In this document: piece after piece, positions 53,754 to 64,000 of the stretch
Numbering within the stretch: the stretch's first letter is position 1
Layout: the number at the start of each line of letters is the position of its first letter
DNA from: Tuberibacillus sp. Marseille-P3662
Lineage (GTDB): Bacteria > Bacillota > Bacilli > Bacillales > Sporolactobacillaceae
NCBI RefSeq assembly: GCF_900178005.1
Contig: NZ_FXBS01000002.1
Coordinates: forward strand, 87,602-151,601
Length of the DNA stretch: 64,000 nt
Reading direction: 5' to 3'
Notes under the pieces: model-generated
The model's database searches: none
Told to the model about the DNA's origin: nothing
Seen by the model: only the letters and a program-made list of their open reading frames with translations
Program-made: the position numbers and the translations under genes

Positions 53754-54650
53754 TCATAATAACTTCTCACCGAATAGTGATCCCATTAAATCAACGGCAA
53801 CAACTGCCGTTTTATTTCGTTCGTCAAGGATCGGATTCACTTCTACAAACTCTGCAGATGTCAGAATATCTGCATCTGCTAACATTTCCATCGCTAAGTG
53901 GCTTTCCCTAAAAGAGATACCTCCATTAACAGGGGTGCCTACACCCGGCGCATCACTCGGGTCCAATCCATCTAAATCCAAACTTAAATGAACACCATCT
54001 GTCCGCTCTTTGAGATATCGAATCGCTTCATTCATCACTTGGGTCATCCCAAGACGGTCAATCTCATGCATGGTGTAAACATTGATCCCTTTTTCTTTAA
54101 TTAACAGCCTCTCTTCAGCATCCAATGAACGTGCACCAATGATCACAACGTTCTCAGGCTTGACTTTCGGAGTATATTGCCCGATTCCCGTAAGTGCTTC
54201 GTCGCCAATTCCAAGACTAACAGCTAACGGCATACCATGAATATTACCGCTCGGCGATGTTTCACCTGTATTTAAGTCACCATGAGCATCATACCAAATG
54301 ACACCCATATTATCATAAGCATGAGCTGTTCCTGCCAGTGTTCCTATTGCGATGCTGTGATCACCACCAACGACTAAAGGAAATCGTCCTTGTCCGACAA
54401 TGTGTTTAACAGTTTCATATAATTGAATATTTGAATTCGTAATCGCTTTCAAATTTTTTAAGCCTTGACGTTGCTGATCCCTTTCATTATATGCTATTTG
54501 GATATCTCCAGAATCATCAACATCGTGACCAATGTCACGAAGCCGTTCCAACATACCTGCGTAGCGAACCGCACTTGGACCCATATCAACGCCTCGACGC
54601 GCCTGCCCCATATCCATAGGTACACCTATGATTGCAATATTTTTAGCCAA
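53754..54650 (-). CDS. rocF: Arginase
   Basis: A 298-residue manganese hydrolase of arginine to ornithine and urea. [20 protein letters not shown] and [18 protein letters not shown] carry the metal ligands. TTG at 54650 is chosen since GGGAGG is 9 bases before it; the TTG at 54659 touches that site. Its place beside sigW is common in Bacillaceae. Confidence 0.93.
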   Translation of the reverse strand: MAKNIAIIGVPMDMGQARRGVDMGPSAVRYAGMLERLRDIGHDVDDSGDIQIAYNERDQQRQGLKNLKAITNSNIQLYETVKHIVGQGRFPLVVGGDHSIAIGTLAGTAHAYDNMGVIWYDAHGDLNTGETSPSGNIHGMPLAVSLGIGDEALTGIGQYTPKVKPENVVIIGARSLDAEERLLIKEKGINVYTMHEIDRLGMTQVMNEAIRYLKERTDGVHLSLDLDGLDPSDAPGVGTPVNGGISFRESHLAMEMLADADILTSAEFVEVNPILDERNKTAVVAVDLMGSLFGEKLL

Positions 54651-54839
54651 GTCACGCAACCTCCCTCTTTAAATTAAGGTTTTCTTAGAATTTCGCCGTT
54701 TTTCTCCATATTTCTTTTTGATCAATCAAAGTCCACGGTTGTTTTTAGTCCTATTATTTCCTACTAATGATATATATGGAACTCAGGCATGAGACTGAAT
54801 AAACCTTAATGGCAAAATACCATTAAATGGATAATCTAG

Positions 54840-56400
54840 ATTTATGATCGCACCTTGGATCTCCACTTTTTACATGGCGGTGGACCCTCCCATGTCTCTC
54901 GGCGTCTATGCGCGCAAATTCCTTCGTTCGACCTAACCATGGTGGATGCCGGAAATGCTCCCTTGGCGGGTCTATGCCCTAATGGATGAAATAACGACCG
55001 GCTTCTCCGTGCTTCAATTGTCAAAAGATGTTTCAAAACGATGTCTGTACGTCTTGTTAAGCGACTTCCTGTAATGTCGAAATCATTGGGATATCACGAA
55101 GCATGCGTTCTTCACTGAACGTACACTTTCGTGTACCTAATACATAAAAGATTTTGATGAGTTTTCTGCTTAGCGCAATAAACGATTGTTTGCCTGTTAG
55201 CGGATTATTGGGCCGATGTCGATAGTAATAATGAAGCTGCTTGAAACCTTCATTGTGTAACGATAATGGGCGTGCCACTTGATACAATAAACTTCGCAGT
55301 CTTCTCCGGCCCCGTTTGGTGATGGTCGTTTGACCTTTGAATAATCCTGATTGATTCATCTTTAGATTGAGTCCCGCTAATTTGATAACTTGGCGTGGAT
55401 CCCGATAGTTCGATAAATCACCAACTTCAGCGAAAAAGCCAGCCACGGTCATGGCACTTACGCCTTTAATCGCCATCATTTGATCGGACCCCGGAACGTG
55501 AAGAATGATTTCTTCGAGTTGTGCTTCAAGAGCGATTAGACGTTCTTCAAGAGCCTTATACTGGTCAATCAAATAACGAATTTCCTGACGTGCCATGCGT
55601 AATCCCACTGTGAGGCCAACACTGTCATCAGCTGCCTGTTTTAGGGCCTGTATGCGTTTGATACCCACACCGCGTTTGGCAGCCTCTTTGACTTCCAGAA
55701 GCAAATCTTCTTCCGAAGTTTTACGGATATCTTCTGGCATATAGCCTCTTTCCAATAGATGAAGGGCAGCCTTCCCGGACCAGTCCTTAAAGACATCAAG
55801 AAACTCTGGAAAGTATCGATCAAGCGCATTATGCATTTGGGCTTTGATCGAGGACATATCTTCCTGGATGATATCATAGAGTTTCATGCCTTCCCGTAAT
55901 TCAGCGTACACATCCTCCGGTAATGTAGGTTCATGATAACGGCCATCACGCACGACCTGGGCGATGACTTTGGCATCTTTTGTATCGTTTTTCGTTGGTG
56001 AGTCATCATCCAATTCCTTGGATCGCTTGACCTTCATCGGATTGACGACAACCACTTGAAACGCCTGGCCTTTCAAGTGATAGGCTAAATTCAGCCAGTA
56101 ATGGCCCGTTGGTTCCATCCCAACGATGATGTTGGAGCGCGCGTATTTTTCGGACAAGTTCTCAGCCCATTCGATAAGATTTGAGAATCCCTGCAGCGAA
56201 TTGGTGAATACCAGCCGTTTGACAAGATCTCGACCACGATCATCTATCGCACGGGCCACGTGTTTGCGTTTCGCCACATCAACCCCGATAATTAATGTTT
56301 GTTCGTTGATTTGCGCTAATCGATTATTTTGTGTAAAATCCATTGTAGAAGTCCTCCTTCGGTACTCAATTCGAGGTCATGCATGACACTCTCTATCGTA
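54840..56400 (-). mobile_element. IS110-family insertion sequence
   Basis: Transposase gene with about 215 bp of GC-rich, structured noncoding sequence on its 3' side (54840-55056) and about 60 bp on its 5' side. Ends are approximate since this family lacks clear terminal inverted repeats. The 3' noncoding part may encode the bridge RNA used for target choice. Confidence 0.75.
55057..56343 (-). CDS. IS110-family transposase
   Basis: A 428-residue RNA-guided DEDD recombinase. The N-terminal RuvC-like domain has LIIGVDVAKRKHVA (first Asp), GMEPTGHYW (Glu) and DTKDAKVIA (Asps). The C-terminal Transposase_20 domain has KLAGLNLKMNQSGLFKGQTTITKRGRRRLR with the catalytic Ser. The frame is intact, so it may be active. 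Confidence 0.93.
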   Translation of the reverse strand: MDFTQNNRLAQINEQTLIIGVDVAKRKHVARAIDDRGRDLVKRLVFTNSLQGFSNLIEWAENLSEKYARSNIIVGMEPTGHYWLNLAYHLKGQAFQVVVVNPMKVKRSKELDDDSPTKNDTKDAKVIAQVVRDGRYHEPTLPEDVYAELREGMKLYDIIQEDMSSIKAQMHNALDRYFPEFLDVFKDWSGKAALHLLERGYMPEDIRKTSEEDLLLEVKEAAKRGVGIKRIQALKQAADDSVGLTVGLRMARQEIRYLIDQYKALEERLIALEAQLEEIILHVPGSDQMMAIKGVSAMTVAGFFAEVGDLSNYRDPRQVIKLAGLNLKMNQSGLFKGQTTITKRGRRRLRSLLYQVARPLSLHNEGFKQLHYYYRHRPNNPLTGKQSFIALSRKLIKIFYVLGTRKCTFSEERMLRDIPMISTLQEVA

Positions 56401-56551
56401 CCAAGGGGACTTTTTTTATGCACTTTTCATTTTCGTTGAGTTCCCTTCAAATTTTCTTCCTTACAGGAATGCTCCCTGTATCATTTTTACTACATTCGCG
56501 AGATTTTATTAAATGCATAAGTCTATTTTACATGGTTTCATATAATTAAAA

Positions 56552-56577
56552 AACCTTAAACGGCAAAGTTTAAGGTT
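56552..56577 (-). terminator. Terminator of the tRNA cluster
   Basis: AACCTTAAAC pairs with GTTTAAGGTT and is followed by TTTT on the minus strand. Confidence 0.8.
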
Positions 56578-56610
56578 AACGAAAGGGATTTGTATGAATG
56601 ATTAAGGGAT

Positions 56611-56686
56611 TGGTGGAGCCTAGCGGGATCGAACCGCTGACCTCCTGCGTGCAAAGCAGGCGCTCTCCCAGCTGAGCTAAGGCCCC
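56611..56686 (-). tRNA. tRNA-Ala (TGC)
   Basis: Full cloverleaf with acceptor GGGGCCT/AGGCTCC, anticodon loop TTTGCAC and encoded CCA. Confidence 0.95.
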
Positions 56687-56687
56687 A

Positions 56688-56762
56688 TGGAGCGGAAGAC
56701 GGGATTCGAACCCGCGACCCCCACCTTGGCAAGGTGGTGTTCTACCGCTGAACTACTTCCGC
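56688..56762 (-). tRNA. tRNA-Gly (GCC)
   Basis: GCGGAAG acceptor, anticodon loop TTGCCAA, encoded CCA. Confidence 0.95.
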
Positions 56763-56765
56763 AAC

Positions 56766-56841
56766 TGGTGAGCCATGGAGGATTCGAACCTCCGACCCTC
56801 TGATTAAAAGTCAGATGCTCTGCCAACTGAGCTAATGGCTC
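56766..56841 (-). tRNA. tRNA-Lys (TTT)
   Basis: GAGCCAT acceptor, anticodon loop CTTTTAA, encoded CCA. A substrate of MnmH in selenium-using cells. Confidence 0.95.
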
Positions 56842-56879
56842 TTAATATTTAAGACAATATTAAAGTGATTTTTATTAAG

Positions 56880-56965
56880 TGGTGGAGGGAGTAGGATTCG
56901 AACCTACGAACCCGAACGGGAGCGGATTTACAGTCCGCCGCGTTTAGCCACTTCGCTATCCCTCC
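56880..56965 (-). tRNA. tRNA-Tyr (GTA)
   Basis: GGAGGGA acceptor, anticodon loop CTGTAAA, long variable arm, encoded CCA. Confidence 0.95.
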
Positions 56966-56978
56966 ATATGATTAAGCA

Positions 56979-57052
56979 TGCCGGCCGAGGGACTCGAACC
57001 CCCAACCTACTGATTACAAATCAGTTGCACTGCCAGATTGTGCTAGGCCGGC
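56979..57052 (-). tRNA. tRNA-Thr (TGT)
   Basis: GCCGGCC/GGCCGGC acceptor, anticodon loop TTTGTAA. CCA is not encoded. Confidence 0.93.
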
Positions 57053-57056
57053 ATAA

Positions 57057-57132
57057 TGGTGGAGGATGCAGGGCTCGAACCTGCGACCCCCTGCTTGTAA
57101 GGCAGATGCTCTCCCAGCTGAGCTAATCCTCC
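57057..57132 (-). tRNA. tRNA-Val (TAC)
   Basis: GGAGGAT acceptor, anticodon loop CTTACAA, encoded CCA. Confidence 0.95.
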
Positions 57133-57136
57133 ATAG

Positions 57137-57211
57137 TGGTGACCCCTACGGGATTCGAACCCGTGTTACCGCCGTGAAAGGGCGGTGTCTTAACCACTTG
57201 ACCAAGGGGCC
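57137..57211 (-). tRNA. tRNA-Glu (TTC)
   Basis: GGCCCCT acceptor, anticodon loop CTTTCAC, encoded CCA. First tRNA of the cluster and a possible MnmH substrate. Confidence 0.95.
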
Positions 57212-57320
57212 AAACATCTTGTCCTGCCAACCGACGCTTTTTATTATACCCAGTGCGTCTTTTATTGTAAAGGGGAAATAAAATAAAAAGATTATTAAGA
57301 TAAATCAAATAAGGTGTTGA

Positions 57321-57683
57321 TTATTTCCTCCTATTTGGCAGCCAGCGCTCAATTAATGATGGATATAACTGCAAATACTGTACAGTAATGACGGCTGGCA
57401 ATATATATCCAACGGTTGCCTCGACCACTGCCACGATTCGCGCCCAATGATAAGGTGTCATGTCACCATATCCTACTGAAAATAATGTGATGGAACTGAA
57501 ATACATCGTTCTTGTCAATTGATCAAACCATAATGGGGCAAAAATTTGACCCCCACGGTGCTCCACAATCCTACCTAAATCAAGAAAGTCTAAGGCAAGA
57601 TATATCAGAGTGAAAGTTAAAATAATATTCATACATAACATTAACAATGCCAACGAGCGGTACCAAACATTCCGATCAAGCAT
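57321..57683 (-). CDS. Two-TM potassium channel family protein
   Basis: A 120-residue protein with two main membrane segments around a pore loop. SSITLFSVGYGDMTPYHW holds the selectivity filter SVGYGD. No cytoplasmic RCK domain, so it is a minimal KcsA-like channel. GGAGG lies before the second ATG (57683). Confidence 0.85.
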   Translation of the reverse strand: MLDRNVWYRSLALLMLCMNIILTFTLIYLALDFLDLGRIVEHRGGQIFAPLWFDQLTRTMYFSSITLFSVGYGDMTPYHWARIVAVVEATVGYILPAVITVQYLQLYPSLIERWLPNRRK

Positions 57684-57818
57684 GTCCATTTCCCCTCCTA
57701 TCGATGCATATGCTCACCTGAGATCAATTATGAATTAAACATGACTGGACCCCTTTGCACCGAAACTTAATTCCTGAATAACATATAATGATAATTGCCT
57801 ATTTTTGGAGGGAATCTT

Positions 57819-58724
57819 ATGTATCCTAAATATCCTTATTACACCGTCACGACCCAGTACAAACAACAACCACTATCATTTCCACCTCAACACCAACCCA
57901 GACAACCTGGTATTGAATCATTAATGGATCCAAGGCCCATCATCGAAAATCCTGAATATCATGGCAGTCATAAGCTGAAAAATAAAGTTGCCATTATAAC
58001 AGGAGGCGATAGTGGCATTGGCGCTGCTACAGCAATTAGTTTTGCTAAAGAGGGAGCAGACGTTGTGATTCCATACTTTTATGATTATGAAAACGAAGAT
58101 GCTATGAGAACAAAACGTCGAGTCGAGGAACTTGGCGGACAGTGTCTCTTAATCATTGGTGACCTTAAAGATCCAAAGCATTGTCAAAACGTCATCAAGA
58201 CCACAATCGATTCATTTGGTGAACTGAATATTCTCGTCAACAATCACGGTGTCCAATTTCCACAGGAAAACCTCACGGACATTTCAATCGAGCAATGGGA
58301 CACAACGTTTAAGACAAATATTTATCCCTTTTTTTATATGGCCAAAGCCGCCCTTCCTTATCTAGAAAGCGGTGACGCCATTGTCAATACAGCCTCTGTG
58401 GTTGCTTACGAGGGAAATAAAAGACTCATTGATTATACAGCAACAAAAGGAGCCATTGTCGGATTTACCCGTGCGCTGTCCCAAAATCTCGCTACTCAAG
58501 ACATTCGCGTCAACGCTGTTGCCCCCGGGCCTATCTGGACCCCGTTGATCCCTTCCAGTTTTTCTGTAGAACAAGTCGAAACATTTGGTCTTGATACGCC
58601 GATGAAGCGCGCCGGACAGCCATTTGAACTCGCCCCCGCCTATGTATATTTAGCATCTGATGACTCACGCTATGTCACCGGTCAAGTTATTCATGTTAAT
58701 GGTGGGCAAATGGTAAGTTCATAA
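57819..58724 (+). CDS. SDR, general stress protein 39-like
   Basis: A 301-residue SDR with the N-terminal extension of the YhdF/GSP39 group (PRPIIENPEYHGSHKLKNKVAIITGGDSGIGAA). Catalytic YTATK and ending YVTGQVIHVNGGQMVSS. ATG at 57819 has TTGGAGGG upstream. Such proteins are often under general stress control. Confidence 0.88.
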   Translation: MYPKYPYYTVTTQYKQQPLSFPPQHQPRQPGIESLMDPRPIIENPEYHGSHKLKNKVAIITGGDSGIGAATAISFAKEGADVVIPYFYDYENEDAMRTKRRVEELGGQCLLIIGDLKDPKHCQNVIKTTIDSFGELNILVNNHGVQFPQENLTDISIEQWDTTFKTNIYPFFYMAKAALPYLESGDAIVNTASVVAYEGNKRLIDYTATKGAIVGFTRALSQNLATQDIRVNAVAPGPIWTPLIPSSFSVEQVETFGLDTPMKRAGQPFELAPAYVYLASDDSRYVTGQVIHVNGGQMVSS

Positions 58725-59054
58725 GTAAATAAGGGAGCCCAAAAATTGTAGAGCACCCTTATTCTAGTTATTTCCCTAGAAATAATTTAAACACATGTAC
58801 GTTAATTGAATAGATAAAATAATTGTCCAAACAATCATAATTCTCTCCTGAGAGGAACCCATTTGTTCGTATAAATCGTGTTAATCAGTTCTCTACCTAC
58901 ATTTTGCTAGCCTTATTTTGGGATGTTTAGTACGTTTTCCGCCATCCCTACTCTGTTCAATATAGACCGCATCTCGTTTATTTATGACAAGATGAATCTG
59001 ACAAAACATAAAAAAACCCCTTGATATCAAGGGGTTTTCATCTTTTCTGTATCA
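58725..59054. other. Intergenic region with terminator
   Basis: No gene. A perfect inverted repeat at 59013-59038 (AAAACCCCTTGATATCAAGGGG and so on) is a bidirectional terminator just outside the tRNA-Thr duplicate. Confidence 0.55.
59013..59038. terminator. Bidirectional terminator
   Basis: AAAACCCCTTGA and TCAAGGGGTTTT arms are perfect, with A and T runs outside. Confidence 0.75.
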
Positions 59055-59094
59055 GAGCTTCCAACCGGACTCGAACCGGTGACCTCATCCTTAC
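59055..59094 (-). repeat. Duplicated 3' half of tRNA-Thr (att-like)
   Basis: Identical to 60563-60602 over 40 bases, covering the T-arm and acceptor 3' strand of tRNA-Thr(GGT). Confidence 0.8.
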
Positions 59095-59116
59095 TATGTA
59101 TAATCGGGCGTCATAA

Positions 59117-59368
59117 TCAACATTTTGCCCAATAATCCGTTGGAAAACTTCCTATTATATAGACGTTTCTATTCGCTCGTTGTTTTTTTACCCATTGCCA
59201 GTGTGGGTTTTCATTAAAGAGTGAACTTGATACCGGGAATTCGTTTTTGTCTATGAACTTCCCCTGATCGTCTCTCGTCTTTCGGTGAACGCTCGTTTTT
59301 GTGTAAGGGGTTTTATATTTTAAGTGTTGCCGCAGAACAGTTTTGCATTCATCATATTCAGCAGCCAT
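59117..59368 (-). CDS. Hypothetical protein inside the element
   Basis: An 83-residue basic protein (TKTSVHRKTRDDQGKFIDKNEF; HWQWVKKQRANRNVYIIGS). No recognised family and no clear ribosome site, so it could be a gene fragment. Confidence 0.3.
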   Translation of the reverse strand: MAAEYDECKTVLRQHLKYKTPYTKTSVHRKTRDDQGKFIDKNEFPVSSSLFNENPHWQWVKKQRANRNVYIIGSFPTDYWAKC

Positions 59369-59536
59369 GAACAGCGCTAATCTAATAATTTAATTTCTAT
59401 CGGACGTCATTTGAAAAGCTGCGTTTCAAAGTCCAAACTGGAGCATTTATAGGAGCTTTCATGTAGTATTCAGGTATCAGATACAAAAAAGCCTCTTAGT
59501 ACTAAGAGTTTTTTTATTCATTTACTTATTTAATTA

Positions 59537-59647
59537 TTAAATCAAAACTGTTCCTTTTAATACTCCATAAACGAAACCAACTATAAGAGCTATAACACCT
59601 ATAAAAACCATACTTGATTTCTTAGACCTAAAAGCTAACCTTTTCAT
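59537..59647 (-). CDS. 36-residue membrane peptide
   Basis: MKRLAFRSKKSSMV then FIGVIALIVGFVYGVL: a basic start and one membrane helix. It begins 4 bases after the stop of the 172-residue protein, with GGTGGTGAT upstream, so the two are coupled. Size and shape fit a bacteriocin immunity peptide, but no homologue is known to me. Confidence 0.5.
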   Translation of the reverse strand: MKRLAFRSKKSSMVFIGVIALIVGFVYGVLKGTVLI

Positions 59648-59651
59648 TAAA

Positions 59652-60170
59652 TCACCACCAACAAGTAGCTGCGTAACCGAGACCGCCTCCTACTAAACCT
59701 GCACCAACAGCACCTTTTCCAAATCCTTTCAAGCTACATGACATTGTTTGAATACCACTTGTTTCTTGATCAGTACTATAGTATTGATCATAATTAACAT
59801 CAGGTACATAAGTTTTCACGTTATAATTATATTTTACTGCATTACGATCAACATCAGCATTAATTTGTGCAAATGAAAACTTATAATATTTTGCGACTTT
59901 TAATCCAACAATATCTATAGCCTTTTCCGTATTAATTTTAGCATAACCTTGATCAGCTATTTTTGTAAAGCTTCTAACCTTTCCCGATTCTTTATTGGCT
60001 TTTTGATATAAATCTTTCGATACATTTAAATCAAAGTTATTCTTATTCAAGTCAGAAATGTTAAAGATGATCTGATATTGAAGCTCAAAAAACATACACA
60101 AAGGAATATTATCAGAGTGTATGTACCAAGAGCTTAATTTAATGAAATTGACTACAGAAAAGCGAGACAT
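59652..60170 (-). CDS. Unknown protein with glycine-rich hydrophobic C-terminus
   Basis: Up to 172 residues. The true start is unclear. The C-terminus GFGKGAVGAGLVGGGLGYAATCWW is rich in GxxxG steps, like pore-forming class II bacteriocins. The middle part (KVAKYYKFSFAQINADVDRNAVKYNYNVKTYV) is soluble. AT-rich codon use differs from neighbours. Followed at once by a small membrane peptide. Confidence 0.45.
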   Translation of the reverse strand: MSRFSVVNFIKLSSWYIHSDNIPLCMFFELQYQIIFNISDLNKNNFDLNVSKDLYQKANKESGKVRSFTKIADQGYAKINTEKAIDIVGLKVAKYYKFSFAQINADVDRNAVKYNYNVKTYVPDVNYDQYYSTDQETSGIQTMSCSLKGFGKGAVGAGLVGGGLGYAATCWW

Positions 60171-60562
60171 TGCGATAATTGATGAAACACCAAAAAGTTA
60201 TGCTTTCAAAGTTAGTGAACGACGTTCCAGTTATTTTTCTAATAAATCAATAAAGTTATGATCCAACTTTAACGTTTTAGCCTTTGGTTTATGTTTATTG
60301 GAACAATTATCTTTTGGATAACAGGACGTATAGATTCGCATATGGATTTTTTGAGCATAGATATAAGGTCTGTAAGGTACGTTAAGAGATTAATTAAATC
60401 AAAACAAATGTAGCTATTGATAAATAGAGAAATTGTTAGTGGCCCTTCGCGAAATGCTCTTTAAAAATCGTTTGTGCCAAATTTGTGCCAATCCGTTTTT
60501 AACACAAAAAATGACGGGACATCAGATAACCAATGAACCCCGCCATATCAATGCTTCTATGA
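60171..60562. other. Noncoding part of the tRNA-Thr element
   Basis: No intact gene. On the minus strand near 60440-60510 a short open frame reads KRIGTNLAQTIFKEHFAKGH, reminiscent of integrase C-terminal tails, which would suit an element at a tRNA. Confidence 0.35.
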
Positions 60563-60563
60563 G

Positions 60564-60636
60564 AGCTTCCAACCGGACTCGAACCGGTGACCTCATCCTT
60601 ACCATGGATGCGCTCTACCGACTGAGCTATGGAAGC
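60564..60636 (-). tRNA. tRNA-Thr (GGT)
   Basis: GCTTCCA acceptor, anticodon loop ATGGTAA with GGT; discriminator U; no encoded CCA. Follows 5S rRNA. Its 3' half is duplicated at 59055-59094. Confidence 0.93.
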
Positions 60637-60661
60637 AAGTCAAAAGTTTAATAATGAAGTA

Positions 60662-60778
60662 GCCTGGCGGCGTCCTACTCTCACAGGGGCAAAGCCCCAA
60701 TTACCATCGGCGCTGAAGAGCTTAACGACCGTGTTCGGGATGGGAACGGGTGTGACCTCTTCGCCATCACCACCGGGC
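60662..60778 (-). rRNA. rrf: 5S ribosomal RNA
   Basis: About 117 bases with GCCCGGTGGTGATGGCGAAG at the 5' end and GTGAGAGTAGGACGCCGCCA at the 3' end. Confidence 0.95.
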
Positions 60779-60942
60779 TCACAGGATGTGAGTCAGTTCA
60801 GTGTTGTCACAGGACGTGACGTTCTTAGTTGAACATCCTTTTGACCACTATAACATCCTCGCTTATACAAACAAACATGCTATGTAATTAAAGGCTTGCG
60901 CCTTCAGAACTAGAAACGAAAGTAGAAACGCATCTCAATTAG

Positions 60943-63865
<2,923 letters not shown>

Positions 63866-64000
63866 GAGATGCTTTGTTTCTACCTTCGTTATCCAGTTCT
63901 CAAGGAACAACTTGAGAGATTCCTCTCTCAAAACCAAACAAAACTCATCAAGCGCTGAAGCATAGTCAAGGATCATCACCGACAATCTGTCGGTAGGTTC
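63866..64000 (-). other. 16S-23S spacer (partial)
   Basis: No tRNA is seen in the visible spacer. The 16S gene would lie beyond the right edge. Confidence 0.75.

Larger units (their letters stand above)
59055..60636. mobile_element. tRNA-Thr-bounded integrated element (remnant)
   Basis: A 40-bp direct repeat of the tRNA-Thr 3' half lies at 59055-59094 and inside the intact tRNA at 60563-60602, as left by site-specific integration. The 1.5 kb between is AT-rich and holds small unknown genes. Confidence 0.65.

Noticed and set aside
54842..55036. Minus-strand ORF of 64 residues beside the transposase
   Set aside because: Arg/Pro-rich with no family; the segment is better explained as structured noncoding end of the IS.
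60433..60832. Plus-strand ORFs across tRNA-Thr and 5S
   Set aside because: They overlap RNA genes on the other strand.

Overview
The window looks like chromosomal DNA of an endospore-forming Bacillales. The supports are a cdaA-cdaR-glmM-glmS order next to sigW-rsiW and arginase, a glmS ribozyme, a CotD-type spore coat protein, a Spo0E-like peptide, Gram-positive ribosome binding sites, and an rRNA operon followed by a tRNA cluster. I cannot name the genus. Two traits are unusual for the group: a complete selenocysteine system and a plant/cyanobacteria-type sulfolipid pair.

Layout. 1-7.7 kb: a DUF3100 membrane protein with an M20 amidohydrolase, a three-gene sulfolipid operon (GtrA-like, SqdX-like glycosyltransferase, UDP-sulfoquinovose synthase), then an SDR-TetR-monooxygenase group with palindromic operators. 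8-17.7 kb: tRNA 2-selenouridine synthase, a quinone-reductase-like protein, a GlmS paralogue whose catalytic Cys1 is Ser, a WYL-type regulator divergent from a GyrI-like protein, a Nudix hydrolase and a sulfotransferase. 17.8-28.7 kb: the selenium region. On the minus strand lie selB, a SelW-like selenoprotein, selA and a UxC redoxin selenoprotein. On the plus strand lie selC, a SenB-like glycosyltransferase, selD (itself with Sec), a PhnD/E/C-like ABC transporter and a polysaccharide deacetylase with a candidate in-frame UGA. A UPGC thioredoxin selenoprotein follows on the minus strand. Standard gene calling cuts five of these genes at UGA; I restored the starts by reading the codons.

29-45.9 kb: an ABC-2 exporter, Amt with a coiled-coil partner, a fatty-acid beta-oxidation cluster with a FadR-like operator, an aldo/keto reductase, CotD, a methyltransferase, an MFS exporter, a frameshifted membrane gene, TauE/SafE, a DUF4309-GH3 hexosaminidase and MscS. 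46-54.7 kb: canonical glmS under its ribozyme, glmM, cdaR, cdaA, rsiW, sigW with its autopromoter, and arginase. 54.8-56.4 kb: an IS110-family element. 56.6-64 kb: seven tRNAs, a K+ channel, an SDR, a small element bounded by a duplicated tRNA-Thr 3' end, tRNA-Thr(GGT), 5S and 23S rRNA; the 16S would lie beyond the right edge.

How it fits together. Selenium would be imported (PhnDEC-like), activated by SelD to selenophosphate, and used by SelA/SelC/SelB for Sec, by MnmH for tRNA selenouridine, and possibly by the SenB-like enzyme to make a selenosugar. A phased array of GTCCCATA-like repeats sits in the divergent selB/selC control region. CdaA, GlmM and GlmS couple cell-wall precursor synthesis to c-di-AMP and ribozyme control.
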